NCBI GenBank assembly: GCA_963649365.1
Contig: CAVJHQ010000017.1
Span: 1-30,731 of the forward strand
Origin: Paratractidigestivibacter sp963649365
GTDB lineage: Bacteria > Actinomycetota > Coriobacteriia > Coriobacteriales > Atopobiaceae
Reading direction: 5' to 3'
Length of the DNA stretch: 30,731 bases
A program made the position numbers and the translations under genes. The notes beneath the pieces were generated by a model. It made no database searches. It was not told the DNA's origin and saw only the letters and a program-made list of their open reading frames with translations. Positions 30,240 through 30,731 of the stretch are shown here, piece by piece (position 1 is the stretch's first letter; the number at the start of each line of letters is the position of its first letter).

Positions 30240-30731
30240 TGTCAGAAAACAACAACGAGCAGCGTACCGCCCTCGAAGAGGCCGCCTACCACAAGCTCAA
30301 CAAGAGCGTGGGCGTCGGTCGCATCGTCCGTGTCGTCGGCCCTGTCGTCGACGTCAAGTTCGACGGCCAGGTCCCGGGCATCTACACGGCACTCGAGGTC
30401 GACGGCGACACCCCGATGGGCCACGTCAACGCCATCCTCGAGGTCGAGTCCGAGCTTGAGGGCGGTGTCGTCCGAACCGTCGCCATGTCCTCCACCGACG
30501 GCCTTACCCGCGGCCTTCCGGTCCACGACACCGGCAAGCCCATGATGATGCCTGTCGGCCCCTCCACCCTCGGCCGCGTCTGGAACGTCATGGGCCAGCC
30601 CGTCGACGGCGGCGAGGTCCCCGAGGACGTGTCCTACTACCCGATTCACCACCCGGCCCCGGCTTTCGACGAGCTGACCACCCAGACCGAGATCTTCGAG
30701 ACCGGCATCAAGGCCATCGACCTTCTCGAGC
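30239..30731 (+). CDS. atpD: ATP synthase F1 subunit beta (5' part)
   Basis: The first 164 residues; the window ends before the Walker A. The start at 30239 overlaps the atpG stop as TAATG, with GGAG upstream. After a 24-residue acidic leader comes the beta N-terminal barrel (VGRIVRVVGPVVDVKFDG), then GLTRGLPVHDTG, GPSTLGRVWNVMGQPVDGG and FETGIKAIDLL, all typical of the catalytic beta subunit. The leader before GRIVRVVG is longer than in E. coli. Confidence 0.97.
   Translation, partial: MSENNNEQRTALEEAAYHKLNKSVGVGRIVRVVGPVVDVKFDGQVPGIYTALEVDGDTPMGHVNAILEVESELEGGVVRTVAMSSTDGLTRGLPVHDTGKPMMMPVGPSTLGRVWNVMGQPVDGGEVPEDVSYYPIHHPAPAFDELTTQTEIFETGIKAIDLLE

Overview
This is a GC-rich window with three CCA-encoding tRNAs, an actinobacterial kinase/FHA/phosphatase cell-wall cluster and an F-type ATP synthase operon. 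The combination fits a high-GC actinobacterium. The FtsW/RodA-PBP fusion, the Firmicute-like order tsaC-rpiB-glyA-upp-atp and the cysteine desulfidase suggest an anaerobic gut Coriobacteriia (Collinsella/Olsenella-like). That placement is inference from gene content; no 16S or marker search was possible. I see no mobile element, phage gene or CRISPR array.

Layout. (1) 1-1951, plus strand: the end of an amino-sugar operon with an AgaS-type SIS isomerase (cut by the window edge) and an N-acetylhexosamine-6-phosphate deacetylase. A 267-bp array of 41-bp repeats that changes orientation follows. (2) 2269-3465, minus: a membrane-anchored alpha/beta hydrolase. (3) 3595-13536, minus: a tightly packed cell-wall and division signalling operon. 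In transcription order it holds a non-RD Ser/Thr kinase with a polytopic membrane tail, FhaA, FhaB, a PstP-type phosphatase, one 980-residue protein joining a SEDS glycosyltransferase to a class B PBP transpeptidase, and a four-PASTA PknB kinase. The order matches the mycobacterial fhaA-fhaB-pstP-rodA-pbpA-pknA-pknB locus, but rodA and pbpA are one gene and one kinase has moved to the front. (4) 13604-16721: tRNA-Leu(CAG), a long inverted repeat, a small membrane protein, serS, a 29-bp repeat block, a small hypothetical gene, then tRNA-Arg(ACG) and tRNA-Ser(GCT) on the minus strand, each with a terminator. (5) 16761-18478, minus: gluQ and a GNAT acetyltransferase, overlapping by one base. (6) 18659-20434, plus: a CyuA-type cysteine desulfidase and a small winged-helix protein. 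(7) 20601-24915, plus: a PrmC-TsaC fusion, rpiB, glyA and upp. (8) 25073-30731, plus: atpI-B-E-F-H-A-G-D, with atpD cut by the window end.

How the genes work together. In block 3, PASTA domains probably sense peptidoglycan fragments, the kinases phosphorylate FHA partners and probably the synthase, PstP reverses this, and the fused SEDS-PBP builds the wall. Blocks 7 and 8 are a housekeeping supercluster (release-factor methylation, tRNA t6A, pentose phosphate, one-carbon units, uracil salvage, ATP synthesis) in nearly the order seen in Bacillus.

The points most worth a second look are the SEDS-PBP fusion inside its signalling operon, the PrmC-TsaC fusion, the two unexplained repeat arrays, the 36-bp inverted repeat, helically phased GTGCGTT sites ahead of pknB, and a strongly over-represented TTCTTGCC octamer.
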